DNA from: Chryseobacterium sp. OV279
GTDB taxonomy: Bacteria > Bacteroidota > Bacteroidia > Flavobacteriales > Weeksellaceae
Direction of reading: 5' to 3'
DNA length: 64,000 nt
NCBI RefSeq assembly: GCF_900128945.1
Contig: NZ_FQUD01000003.1
Location: forward strand, 930,001 to 994,000
Shown here: piece after piece, positions 25,835 to 35,125 of the stretch
How the letters are laid out: every line of letters begins with the position of its first letter
How positions within the stretch are numbered: the stretch's first letter is position 1
Notes under the pieces: model-generated
Seen by the model: only the letters and a program-made list of their open reading frames with translations
Database searches by the model: none
Told to the model about the DNA's origin: nothing
Translations under genes and position numbers: made by a program

Positions 25835-27406
25835 CTAGTAAAACAGGGATATTCCCGCATTAAAATACAGATTCGGATTTCCGTTGTAGTTTGTATTTTC
25901 TTCCAACCTTTTATTCAACGGGAATAATGTTGCAAAATTAGTAAATATTTTCAGGTCTGTCTTAGTACTTACCTTCTGATAAAACTGAAGTCCCAACTGA
26001 GGTCCCATTTTTGAAGTGCTGTCGAACTCATGATCATTTCTGATTACATTGTCATACAGCAAAGTATTGGAAGATGCTGCTTTATAATCTAGGCTTGTAT
26101 CCAGAGGAAAATAAGACATCGCTCCTACTTCCAGATTCACCTTTTGCTTATCTGTAAAGAAAATATCTTTGTTGAATTTCAAATTCAGATTCAGACTTTT
26201 GACATACTTATGAGTGGCTCCAAGAAGATCTATTGCAGAAAAATCACTGTAAACGGCTTCAAGCGTTGTTCCCAGCTTTATTTTTTCTCCATCTCTCAGA
26301 AGAAAATGGTTTGCCGTTGCAACCCTGTCCAGTGTCATTCTGTAATTCTGCCCGAATTCTGAATTGTTGTAATTATCTCCGGTAATGCTCTGGAAATTGA
26401 CATTAGACATAAAATCCATCCTGTCGCCTTTGTACCAGTAATTGGCATCGGTACGGTAGTTAACCAATCTGTATTTCATTTTCTCCAGGCTTTCGTCAAA
26501 ATAAGTGGATCCTGAGGCTGCATTCCTTTTTTCACCATCATTTCCGTAAAGATTCTGCATCTTTTTGCTGTAGGAGAAATTAATGTTAAAGAAATTTCTC
26601 TTATTTTCGAATGCATATCCTCCACCCAAATTGCGGTCTATGGTTCTGTAACTGTAATCTGTATACGCTGGGAAATAAATCAGTCTTCCGTAACCATTGG
26701 AAAATCTCACATAGTATTCATTGTTAGCCGGTGCATTCACTGATTCGTTGACTGCCATCAGATCATAAGTTTCAGATCTTCTTCCCATTCCTCCGAAAAC
26801 AGAAAGCTGATGTTTTCCCAAACGGTATCCCGCAAATAATTTCCCTGAATAATCTGCTGTATTGATATCCGGTCTCGGATCAGATTTTCTGTATGAGCTT
26901 TGGTTTTTGTAATCGATTACCGCTCCCAGCTCAAGGCCTTTCCAGGGATTGTAGGACATACCTCCCTGTACACGGTAGTTCTGAGTTTCCCAATTTGCTT
27001 TTTTAGGAACAAAAAGGTAATTGGGGTTGAGCACCAGATCATCCTCAGTTCTTCCATTGGTCAGATTAAAACCCAGATTTTTTTCTGTGATAAACTGATA
27101 ATCGAAGCTTCCTAAAAGCCTCAGTTTTTCAGAAATATTAAAGATTCCCTGTGTTTTAAAGGCATACTCATAGGATTCTTCTGCAGTCTGTACCCTCTTC
27201 ATATTAAGATCCTTTACCGTTGTTTTCAGTTCTGTCTCTGTAAAGTCTGAAAACTTCTGTTTTGAAAACTGAATCGGGTTATCCCAGATTCTTCCCAGCT
27301 GATTGTAGTAGATCTGATTTCTCGGGATAAAAATGCTGTCATGCAGCTGCGCCGAGGCACAACCGAATGACAGTATAGGAATGATATATAAAGTCTTGAA
27401 TTTCAT
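25835..27406 (-). CDS. DUF6850-type outer membrane beta-barrel protein
   Basis: 523 residues with a signal peptide (FKTLYIIPILSFGCASAQ). The mature part is a long series of amphipathic strands ending in an aromatic residue (LYFNAGISLFY), the usual outer-membrane assembly signal. The family name is recalled from the Bacteroidota DUF6850 group that lies beside DUF4876 and TonB receptor genes. It could be a porin-like partner or an assembly factor of the receptor. It starts six bases behind DUF4876. Confidence 0.75.
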   Translation of the reverse strand: MKFKTLYIIPILSFGCASAQLHDSIFIPRNQIYYNQLGRIWDNPIQFSKQKFSDFTETELKTTVKDLNMKRVQTAEESYEYAFKTQGIFNISEKLRLLGSFDYQFITEKNLGFNLTNGRTEDDLVLNPNYLFVPKKANWETQNYRVQGGMSYNPWKGLELGAVIDYKNQSSYRKSDPRPDINTADYSGKLFAGYRLGKHQLSVFGGMGRRSETYDLMAVNESVNAPANNEYYVRFSNGYGRLIYFPAYTDYSYRTIDRNLGGGYAFENKRNFFNINFSYSKKMQNLYGNDGEKRNAASGSTYFDESLEKMKYRLVNYRTDANYWYKGDRMDFMSNVNFQSITGDNYNNSEFGQNYRMTLDRVATANHFLLRDGEKIKLGTTLEAVYSDFSAIDLLGATHKYVKSLNLNLKFNKDIFFTDKQKVNLEVGAMSYFPLDTSLDYKAASSNTLLYDNVIRNDHEFDSTSKMGPQLGLQFYQKVSTKTDLKIFTNFATLFPLNKRLEENTNYNGNPNLYFNAGISLFY

Positions 27407-27412
27407 TATATT

Positions 27413-28786
27413 TTATTGTTGGAAACCTCTTGGGTTGGCCGTTTGTTTTACAAAATCGTTTGCTGAATTGTTGGTATCTACCAATACTCTTCTCTTACCA
27501 GCGTTATTAGGCATATCAACCAGTTCTTTTGTTTTTCTGATCACCGCCTGGGAATTGAACGCCCCGTCACATGCGATAGAGGCAGCATCAATGGAAGCAC
27601 TCAGCATTTTCGGTCGCTGAGAGTTAGGATTGTTATGCTGAAGATCCACTCCGTCGATGATAACGCTGTTAGGGATCTGCTTAAAGTATCTTGTATTAGA
27701 ATTGACAGTTACAACCGATGGATCAGAATAATCAGGAAGTGCATCCAGATCATCTACCCTGAAGATTACAAAACTGTCTCTTCCCAGATTATCCATAATA
27801 AAGTCATTATTCGGGCTCCAGTATCCTGTTCTTCCCCAATAGGCAATTTTCATATCCGGTACAGCAGGATTCTGAATGTCAAATTTATAAACCGGCTGCC
27901 CGATAGACAGGTTGTAATCTCCCAAATAAACTTCAAAATTAGAGGTACTCAGATCTACTGTTAGTGCCGGGTTTTGAATGTTAATAGGGTTTCCGGTATT
28001 GTCTACTAGTGGTGATTTGTGATTCACCCCGTTTTGTGCAATTACGATGCTTCCTCCTGGCAAAATCGGATACTGGGTTCCGTTACCCGGAATTCTCAAT
28101 ACATAATCTGCATAGGCATAATCTGTATTGGCAGCATTCCCCATCGTCATTCCGATAGATTTACTCCAGTCGAACTGTCCGTTTGCCTGAGAATAGGTAT
28201 TGTTGGTTGCCGTATTTACTTTACCGTAAAGCTGCCCGATGTATAATCCATCTGCATAGATCACCTGATCGGAATTATTATAAATTTCAATAAACTGATC
28301 TCTGAAACTTGCGCCCTGTATAGCGTGTGATCCTGCATAATAGATCTGTTTGATCAGAAGGTCCCCTACTCTTGCTCCTTTTACTTCTACAGACGTTTTC
28401 TGTATATTGGCACTGATGATGGCATTTTCCTGAACACCATTGAAGCTCATTTCAGTAGAAGCAGACTGGTATCCGAAGGTGGCAAGAAATTCATCAGCCA
28501 GCATTTTTTTTGATACAGTAATTTTGTAGGTTCCCGGAATGACGTTTTGAAAATTGGCATATCCATTCGCATCTGTGTCTAAAGTATACGTATCTCCGGA
28601 ATTGTTATTGGTCATTACAACCGTTGCTTTTTTAGTATGCTGATTACCGTAGACTGATTTCTCGTAAGATACCTCCACTTGGTAAGCGACAGGCTGTAAT
28701 GTGGAAGTGCTCCCGTTTCCAAAATCATCATCACGACAGGCAACCAGCATCAGTAGTATGGTTAAAAAGCTCAGTAACTTTTTCAT
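27413..28786 (-). CDS. DUF4876-type lipoprotein
   Basis: 457 residues from ATG 28786, seven codons inside the frame, because there begins a lipoprotein signal (MKKLLSFLTILLMLVACRDD). An N-terminal carboxypeptidase-regulatory-like beta-sandwich (YTLDTDANGYANFQNVIPGTYKITVS) precedes a domain with FIEIYNNSDQVIYADGLYIGQ that resembles a lamin-tail fold. The family is tied to TonB receptors in Bacteroidota and may be the surface-exposed substrate-binding partner (inference). The substrate is unknown. Confidence 0.8.
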   Translation of the reverse strand: MKKLLSFLTILLMLVACRDDDFGNGSTSTLQPVAYQVEVSYEKSVYGNQHTKKATVVMTNNNSGDTYTLDTDANGYANFQNVIPGTYKITVSKKMLADEFLATFGYQSASTEMSFNGVQENAIISANIQKTSVEVKGARVGDLLIKQIYYAGSHAIQGASFRDQFIEIYNNSDQVIYADGLYIGQLYGKVNTATNNTYSQANGQFDWSKSIGMTMGNAANTDYAYADYVLRIPGNGTQYPILPGGSIVIAQNGVNHKSPLVDNTGNPINIQNPALTVDLSTSNFEVYLGDYNLSIGQPVYKFDIQNPAVPDMKIAYWGRTGYWSPNNDFIMDNLGRDSFVIFRVDDLDALPDYSDPSVVTVNSNTRYFKQIPNSVIIDGVDLQHNNPNSQRPKMLSASIDAASIACDGAFNSQAVIRKTKELVDMPNNAGKRRVLVDTNNSANDFVKQTANPRGFQQ

Positions 28787-28809
28787 AGTGTTTATGTGTA
28801 TAATCATGT

Positions 28810-31557
28810 TTAAAATTGATATTCTATTTTGGCCCCGAAAGAAAGTTTCAGAAGGTCTGTTTTCAGGGTTTCAACTGTTCTTCCGTTTTCTGTTTTAGAC
28901 TGAATCTGTTTTAGGTCAAGGAAATTATTGGCATAGAAAGAAAATTTAAATCCGTTCTGGAAATCTTTGGAAATTTTAAGGTTAAAATTATGGAAGACCT
29001 TCCCCAGTTTTGTGTTTTCTTCATCCACATCATTATCTTTAATGCTGGCAAACTGTTTCGGATCATTGATCTGTTCAGGGGTCATCTCTACTTTCTCCAT
29101 ATTCGTATTGATGTAAGCATAAAGTGATTTTGGGTTGATGATCAGTTTATCATCAACGAAGAAATGCTGAGTACGGAAGGAAATCACCAGTCCTGCTTTC
29201 GGCAGATGGTAATTCACAGCTGCACTTACCGTCATTTGTTTGTATTGGGATTCTACCGATCTGTATAAACCGTAAATGGCTCCGTCAGCAAGGGTTTTAG
29301 AATCTTTATACCGGTCTACGTTGGAATTGTTTTTCGTTTCCACATAACTTCCATTGATGTCGAAACTGATATTTCTGATGGGAAGTTTATTCAGGTTCAT
29401 CATTAATTCCAACCCTTTATCCTCAGATTTAAGGCTGTTTACAATCCTGTTCTGCAGATAAAAATAGTTTCTGTATCCGGTAATGTCGTAGGTAGGCGTA
29501 TTGTTCCCGTTATAATTGATTTTAAGATTGGCCAGCTGTCTTTTTGAGGCATAATATTCATTGGTAAATCCGTCATAAAGCTTGTTGTAATAAGCTGTAA
29601 GCCCTACATTCCCGTAAGCAAATTTATAATCGACACCCACTTCGGAACGAACGCTTCTTGAAGGCTTCAGATCTTTATTGTCGGCATAATCTACAAAAGT
29701 CTGTACCACTCCCACATTATAATATCCCGGAAGACGCACGTCTGCAAGAATCTGGTCATAGTATCTTGGACCTGTATAGATCATGTTGATAGAAGGCGCT
29801 TTGGATGCAATCCCGAAACCTCCTCTGAATTTAAAGTTCTTATAAATTAAATAAGAATTAATCCTCGGCTGCAGTACAGAAGATCCGAACTGGTTGTCAA
29901 ATCTTACCCCCGCATTTAAATTAAAAATATAATTCCCAAATCTTTTGAAAACATTGTCTTCTGCATACACGGAATACTGATACTCAGCTCTTACATTCTG
30001 CCCGAAGTTATATGGCCTGAATGACTGTCCTCCTCCTGCAAAAGTAGTGATCAGCGTTTCCGGAGTTCCTAATCTTCCGCGACCTTTGTTATCACTGCTC
30101 CTCAATGCGGTTCCTACTAAGAAGTTGTGAATCCAGTCACTTTCTGTTCTAAGGTTCTTTTTCAGCTCGGCAGAAATAAACATAGAGATCGGCTTTCCTT
30201 CCACTTCCTGTACCTGTCTGTAGTTGATAGGCGTATAAGAACCAGTATAAACCTCGTTTGTGGTACTAGTTCCTACAATTTTACCACCGGAATTGACCAG
30301 CTTTGAATCGTAGGTATTCTGATACGACTGACTGTAATTAGCGTTAATGCTTAAATTATCAAAAAACGATTCTCTAAACCTCCAGTTAAAACGGTTGGAG
30401 ATTCTTACAGACCTGTTTTTATTTTTAATGATCTGTTTGGAATCATCTTCTTCCTCAAAATTGGCATTATCAAAATTATCCCCATAATCTAAGGAAAGGG
30501 AGTTGCTGATGTTTTTATTTTTGTTGTAAACAGTCCACATCAGACTTGTGGTAACTCTTTGGTATCGGTTAAACTTCGTTCTTGGATCTGAGTTTGAGCT
30601 TAAATAATTCACGTTCACATTCAGGAAACCCAGTTTATCATTGATCTTTACCCCTTTATTAAGGTTAAACTCCTGAGTTCCCTCTCTTAAAGCAATATAG
30701 GCTCTGTAAGGTGTCTTTCCGCTTTTCTGCTGAATATTTACAAGACCTGAAGTAAGATCCCCGTATTTTGCAGATGGAATTCCCTGAACCACTTCCACAC
30801 TTTCAATGTTTTCAACAGGGATTTCTCGTAAATCAACCCCGAAATTGGCATTGGAGAAATAACCATTGTACCCGTTTGCTTTACCAAAGCCCAGCATATT
30901 GGGATTAAATAATGCACCTTCATTACTCAATGAGGGTGATATTGCAGAATAATTCCCTGTATATCCCTGCATATTTTCATTATTAGAAATAGGAATACCA
31001 TCTACTACTACGGCTGTACCAAAGGATTTATTTCCAAAACCATCTGCCCCGGTTCTCGTCAAGGATCCAAGATTGGTAGAACGGAAAACGATGGGTTTAA
31101 ATTCATTCAGAGAAAGATTTCTCTGTTTCTGTCCCGGAATCTGTTCCAAAACTTCATTCAGAGAGAACGCCTGAATATTTTTCAGCGCTTCTTCTTTAAT
31201 TTCAATCTCGGAATAGTTTTTCTTTTTGGCAGCTAATGCAATTTCCCTGATGCGGATGGATGCAGCCTGCATTTCTACCGTGATCCTGTCTGCAGGAACT
31301 GTGATATACGTTTGTCTCTCTTCCAAAAGGCCGGATCTTGAAAATACCAGCGTCTCATTAGAATGATAATTGATCTTAAATAACCCTGAATTATCCGTTA
31401 CCGTCCAGATTCCGGTGTTCTCTACACCTACCTTGACTCCCGAAACAGGCTTCTTACTGTCCGCTGCTAATACTATCCCGGTCACTGTCTGACCACTCAC
31501 AGATAGGATAACAAACTGAAAAGCAAGGAGTAATACTTTCTTCTTCAATTTTAACAA
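28810..31557 (-). CDS. TonB-dependent receptor
   Basis: About 915 residues: signal peptide, an N-terminal carboxypeptidase-like regulatory domain (about 22-95), a plug (ALKNIQAFSLNEVLEQIPGQK, VVDGIPISNNENMQGY, VENIESVEVVQGIPSAKYGDLTSGLVNIQQKSG) and a 22-strand barrel ending in EYQF. It imports a ligand across the outer membrane using TonB energy. There is no ATG before the signal peptide: the frame is closed by TAA five codons upstream, so the start is TTG at 31557 or TTG at 31548. It heads an operon with DUF4876, DUF6850 and a cytochrome c peroxidase. Confidence 0.92.
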   Translation of the reverse strand: MLKLKKKVLLLAFQFVILSVSGQTVTGIVLAADSKKPVSGVKVGVENTGIWTVTDNSGLFKINYHSNETLVFSRSGLLEERQTYITVPADRITVEMQAASIRIREIALAAKKKNYSEIEIKEEALKNIQAFSLNEVLEQIPGQKQRNLSLNEFKPIVFRSTNLGSLTRTGADGFGNKSFGTAVVVDGIPISNNENMQGYTGNYSAISPSLSNEGALFNPNMLGFGKANGYNGYFSNANFGVDLREIPVENIESVEVVQGIPSAKYGDLTSGLVNIQQKSGKTPYRAYIALREGTQEFNLNKGVKINDKLGFLNVNVNYLSSNSDPRTKFNRYQRVTTSLMWTVYNKNKNISNSLSLDYGDNFDNANFEEEDDSKQIIKNKNRSVRISNRFNWRFRESFFDNLSINANYSQSYQNTYDSKLVNSGGKIVGTSTTNEVYTGSYTPINYRQVQEVEGKPISMFISAELKKNLRTESDWIHNFLVGTALRSSDNKGRGRLGTPETLITTFAGGGQSFRPYNFGQNVRAEYQYSVYAEDNVFKRFGNYIFNLNAGVRFDNQFGSSVLQPRINSYLIYKNFKFRGGFGIASKAPSINMIYTGPRYYDQILADVRLPGYYNVGVVQTFVDYADNKDLKPSRSVRSEVGVDYKFAYGNVGLTAYYNKLYDGFTNEYYASKRQLANLKINYNGNNTPTYDITGYRNYFYLQNRIVNSLKSEDKGLELMMNLNKLPIRNISFDINGSYVETKNNSNVDRYKDSKTLADGAIYGLYRSVESQYKQMTVSAAVNYHLPKAGLVISFRTQHFFVDDKLIINPKSLYAYINTNMEKVEMTPEQINDPKQFASIKDNDVDEENTKLGKVFHNFNLKISKDFQNGFKFSFYANNFLDLKQIQSKTENGRTVETLKTDLLKLSFGAKIEYQF

Positions 31558-31564
31558 TTTTTGG

Positions 31565-31572
31565 CAAAATTA
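31565..31572 (-). promoter_or_regulatory. -7 element of the TonB receptor operon
   Basis: Minus-strand TAATTTTG matches TAnnTTTG and ends only seven bases before the TTG at 31557, so the transcript would be leaderless or nearly so, or translation begins at the TTG at 31548. No -33 TTG was found at the usual distance. Confidence 0.5.
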
Positions 31573-31752
31573 TTTATAATTTTTCTAAATAAAAATAAAA
31601 GCATTGTATTTTTTCATGATTTTTTACTTCACAAATCGTAGACTTATTTAAAAGAAGAATATTTTTACATGAAATATATAAAACAGAAGAATATTAGAAT
31701 AGTCGTTCTAAGGCCTATGTATGCTGAATAGTATCAATTTTAAATAATAAAA

Positions 31753-31778
31753 AAAGAGAAACATTACTGCTTCTCTTT
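31753..31778. terminator. Terminator of the DUF4476 gene
   Basis: Stem AAAGAGAA (31753-31760) with TTCTCTTT (31771-31778). Confidence 0.65.
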
Positions 31779-31783
31779 ATATT

Positions 31784-32638
31784 TTAAGATTTTGCGACAA
31801 ACTCCATGAGTTCCCTCTTGCTGTTTTCAAAATCAAATGCGTCGTAGACTAAGAAATACCTGTTTTTATCTGCACATCTTTTGTACATCGATTTAGCCAG
31901 TGCCAGTTTATTGTTATCAAAACTGATATATTTCACCAGATCTCTGATTTGCGCTGAACTGAACATAGAACTTCGCATCTGCTGATTGATCAAAGACAGT
32001 TTACCATCATCGAATTTTTCGTTTTTCTGTAACCTATCAAAAAACTGACGGAAAGTATTATTATCCATCACATTTCCTGAATTATATCCGTCTCCCGGAT
32101 GATTTCCATAAGGATTATTCCAGACATCATTCCAGTCATTAAAACCGTAAGACTGGCTTTTAACAGGATAAAGATCAAGTAAGTAAAGACCTTCATTGGT
32201 GAAGAAATCCAATACCATTCTGTTGTTATTCCGAAGCATTAAAGTTGTTCTGTACAGCAAAAATCCATTTTCATAAATCGACACAGGCATTTTACCGGAT
32301 TGAAGGTCAAAAAACCGGTATTTTCCGGAACCGTTTGAGATCATCTGATCACCAACTTCAACCGTGAAAAAGCCTTGCTCTGGGATTCTCAGAAAAACTT
32401 CTGCATATCCATAGTTTTTATTCCACTGATAGTTTGGATTTTTTGATGTATGGTTTGAATTACCTGCCTGATTATATTTTGACTGATCAAAAACCTTTGC
32501 TTTTGTCTTTACATTTCCGGAAACCTGCATTTCTCCTGCGGAAGCTTCATTTTTTAAAAGCTCACCTGCCTTTCCTGCTTCCTGAGCAAACGAATATATT
32601 GCTGCAAAAAACGCTAAACCTATAAAAAATTTCTTCAT
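31784..32638 (-). CDS. DUF4476-domain secreted protein
   Basis: 284 residues with signal peptide (MKKFFIGLAFFAAIYSFAQ). The C-terminal ~100 residues (FFDRLQKNEKFDDGKLSLINQ, FSSAQIRDLVKYISFDNNKLALAKSMYKRCADKNRY) match DUF4476, a Bacteroidota domain of unknown function. The middle part (VFLRIPEQGFFTVEVGDQMISNGSGKYRFFDLQSGKM) is beta-rich. It is flanked on both sides by terminators, so it is probably monocistronic. Confidence 0.85.
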   Translation of the reverse strand: MKKFFIGLAFFAAIYSFAQEAGKAGELLKNEASAGEMQVSGNVKTKAKVFDQSKYNQAGNSNHTSKNPNYQWNKNYGYAEVFLRIPEQGFFTVEVGDQMISNGSGKYRFFDLQSGKMPVSIYENGFLLYRTTLMLRNNNRMVLDFFTNEGLYLLDLYPVKSQSYGFNDWNDVWNNPYGNHPGDGYNSGNVMDNNTFRQFFDRLQKNEKFDDGKLSLINQQMRSSMFSSAQIRDLVKYISFDNNKLALAKSMYKRCADKNRYFLVYDAFDFENSKRELMEFVAKS

Positions 32639-32679
32639 AAAATAAATTTGCTTTGTCGATCTCCATTTTTATGCCAAAA

Positions 32680-32706
32680 AAAAGAGAAGCAAAATACTTC
32701 TCTTTT
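32680..32706. terminator. lpdA terminator
   Basis: Stem AAAAGAGAAG (32680-32689) with CTTCTCTTTT (32697-32706). Confidence 0.75.
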
Positions 32707-32745
32707 ATCTTTAAATATTGAATTTTAAATCTTTCAATTAAAAAA

Positions 32746-34149
32746 TTAGATATGGATAGGTCTCTTACCTGTGGCATCTAATGCAGCTTCTTTAATAGCT
32801 TCTGCATAAGTAGGGTGTGCATGAGAACTTCTTGCCACATCTTCAGCACTTGCACGGAATTCCATTGCAATTACGCCTTCAGCGATAAGGTCGGCTGCTC
32901 TTGCTCCAATGATGTGCATTCCTAAAATCTCGTCTGTTTTCTCATCAGCGATAATTTTAACCAAACCATCAACGTCACCACTTGCACGGCTTCTACCTAA
33001 CGCTCTCATTGGGAAAGAACCTACTTTAATAGCCACTCCTTCTTCTTTCAACTGCTCTTCTGTTTTACCTACTCCGGCAACTTCAGGCCATGTGTATACA
33101 ACACCAGGGATTAAGTTATAGTTGATATGTGGTTTTTGACCTGCAATGATTTCAGCAACCAAAGTTCCTTCTTCACTGGCTTTGTGAGCAAGCATTGCTC
33201 CTTTGATCACATCACCGATTGCATAGATATTGGCAACGTTAGTCTGTAAATGGTCATTTGTTTTTACTCTTCCTCTTTCATCAAGTTCTACCCCTGCTTT
33301 TTCAAGGCCAAGACCGTCTGTATAAGGTTTTCTTCCTACAGAAACTAAACAGTAATCTCCTTCTACAACTACCTCTTCTCCTTTTTTATCTTTAGCAGTA
33401 ACTTTTACAGTATCTCCATTTCTTTCCACGGCAGATACAGCGGTAGAAAGCATGAACTTCATTCCCTGCTTTTTAAGAACTTTAGTCAATTCTTTACTTA
33501 ATGCACCGTCCATTCCAGGGATGATTTTATCCATGAATTCAACAACAGTTACCTGAGCTCCCAATCTTAAATAGACAGAACCTAGCTCAAGACCGATAAC
33601 TCCTCCACCGATTACTACCAGGTGTTTAGGAATTTCTTTAAGGTTTAACGCTTCTGTAGAAGTGATCACTCTTTCTTTATCAAGACTGATGAAAGGAAGT
33701 GAAGACGGCTTAGAACCTGTTGCAATGATGGTATATTTAGATTCAATGGTTTCAGAAGAACCATCGTTTTTCGTGATTTTGATCTGAGTAGCAGATTCGA
33801 AGCTTCCCAAACCTTCAAAAACAGTGATTTTGTTTTTGTCCATCAAAAACTGGATTCCTTTAGTCGTCTGATCTACCACCTCGTTTTTACGGGCAACCAT
33901 TCTTGCAATATCAGCCTGTGGCTCATTGATAATGATTCCGTGACCTGCAAAATTATGTTTTGCATTTTCGAAATGTTCAGAACTGTCTAAAAGTGCTTTT
34001 GACGGAATACATCCAACGTTAAGACAAGTTCCGCCTAAAGTTGAATATTTTTCAATAATTGCTGTTTTGAAACCTAACTGAGCTGCACGGATAGCAGCTA
34101 CATAACCACCAGGACCAGAACCTATTACAGTAACATCGAATTGACTCAT
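32746..34149 (-). CDS. lpdA: Dihydrolipoyl dehydrogenase (E3)
   Basis: 467 residues, full length. FAD-binding GSGPGGYVAAIRAAQLG, the redox disulfide in GGTCLNVGCIPSK (about 39-51), the NAD-binding GGGVIGLELGS, and the C-terminal dimer-interface catalytic HxxxxE in HAHPTYAEAIKEAA are all present. It reoxidises lipoyl groups of the pyruvate and 2-oxoglutarate dehydrogenase complexes and glycine cleavage. No E1/E2 genes are adjacent, as is common. Confidence 0.97.
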   Translation of the reverse strand: MSQFDVTVIGSGPGGYVAAIRAAQLGFKTAIIEKYSTLGGTCLNVGCIPSKALLDSSEHFENAKHNFAGHGIIINEPQADIARMVARKNEVVDQTTKGIQFLMDKNKITVFEGLGSFESATQIKITKNDGSSETIESKYTIIATGSKPSSLPFISLDKERVITSTEALNLKEIPKHLVVIGGGVIGLELGSVYLRLGAQVTVVEFMDKIIPGMDGALSKELTKVLKKQGMKFMLSTAVSAVERNGDTVKVTAKDKKGEEVVVEGDYCLVSVGRKPYTDGLGLEKAGVELDERGRVKTNDHLQTNVANIYAIGDVIKGAMLAHKASEEGTLVAEIIAGQKPHINYNLIPGVVYTWPEVAGVGKTEEQLKEEGVAIKVGSFPMRALGRSRASGDVDGLVKIIADEKTDEILGMHIIGARAADLIAEGVIAMEFRASAEDVARSSHAHPTYAEAIKEAALDATGKRPIHI

Positions 34150-34192
34150 GTTATTTTATGAATTTGTTTATTATTATCTATCTTAAGTCTCA

Positions 34193-34222
34193 CAAATTTA
34201 CATATAAATTACCAAGCACCAA
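34193..34222 (-). promoter_or_regulatory. lpdA promoter
   Basis: Minus-strand TTG (34222-34220), 19-base spacer, TAAATTTG (34200-34193): a full consensus Bacteroidota promoter 44 bases before the ATG. Confidence 0.65.
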
Positions 34223-34279
34223 AGTGAGTTTTATCAATTTTAAAAATGATAATTATATGCTTTAGTTTTATGAAAAATG

Positions 34280-34666
34280 TTATTTTATGAATTTTATATT
34301 TTCCTCATTCCCTGCCTTCAGATAAATGGCGGTAAAGACCAGTGGTTTTTCAGCTGATGCATTATCAAAATGAAGGATTTTCACATTTTTAGGTTCATAA
34401 AAAGCATCTCCTTCATGAAGTACCACTTTCTCCTTTCCTTCTATCTGAAAAATAGCCTCTCCGGAATTTATTATGCCTAAAACGGGACAGGGGTGTAAAT
34501 GTTCCGGAGCACCTTGCCCTGCTGCCATTGTGATCTCCTGAATCTCTGTGGATTTTACTTTCTGATCAAGAGCAGTTTTTAATAATTCTTTTCTGGAGAT
34601 TGACTTCTGCTGAGCCGTTACTACAACAGCATTCAGCATCAAAATAATAATTATAAATGGCTTCAT
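34280..34666 (-). CDS. Secreted cupin-domain protein
   Basis: 128 residues with an N-terminal signal peptide (PFIIIILMLNAVVVTAQQ). The cupin motifs are visible: APEHLHPCPVLGIINSGEAIF (metal-binding His pair and Glu) and the second motif around LHEGDAFYEPKNVKILHFDN. Single-domain cupins are often metal-binding isomerases, dioxygenases or sensors; substrate unknown. Confidence 0.82.
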   Translation of the reverse strand: MKPFIIIILMLNAVVVTAQQKSISRKELLKTALDQKVKSTEIQEITMAAGQGAPEHLHPCPVLGIINSGEAIFQIEGKEKVVLHEGDAFYEPKNVKILHFDNASAEKPLVFTAIYLKAGNEENIKFIK

Positions 34667-34704
34667 TGGTTTGATATTTATTTTTATTCAATCAGCATAA
34701 AATA

Positions 34705-35049
34705 CTAGACACTCAACTTTCCCTGTCCAATTGTACCTGTACTTTCAAAAAACGAGCCTCCATACACATACCATTCAAGGTTTTCCAGATATTCCACCGT
34801 ATTTTCTGGGGTCATCTGTAAGCGGTCTTTTTTCGTAACAATTCCTTTGTACCATCTTCCCGATTTAGAAAAATGCTCGAATTCAACGAAATAGCGAACC
34901 CATATTCTTTGACAAAGTTTACACTGTTGAATTGTTACTTCTGCATATCTTCCGTTCGTATGGTCTATACCTAATTCAGAACTTCTGTATTCCGTATAGT
35001 CCGAAGTCGGCTTTTCACAGGCACATCCAATTTTGGGGATTGTATTCAT
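34705..35049 (-). CDS. Hypothetical protein with cysteine pairs
   Basis: 114 residues, cytosolic. CACEKP near the N-terminus and QQCKLCQRIWVRYF (CxxC) in the middle suggest a metal site. Remaining sequence is Tyr/Trp-rich. No family recognised. It starts 39 bp upstream of the cupin gene on the same strand. Confidence 0.6.
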   Translation of the reverse strand: MNTIPKIGCACEKPTSDYTEYRSSELGIDHTNGRYAEVTIQQCKLCQRIWVRYFVEFEHFSKSGRWYKGIVTKKDRLQMTPENTVEYLENLEWYVYGGSFFESTGTIGQGKLSV

Positions 35050-35125
35050 TGATGAATATTGATTTTAAATAAATTAATGAAGGCCAAATGTAGAAAAATA
35101 TGAAGTCATAAAGCAAATCCTGCCC

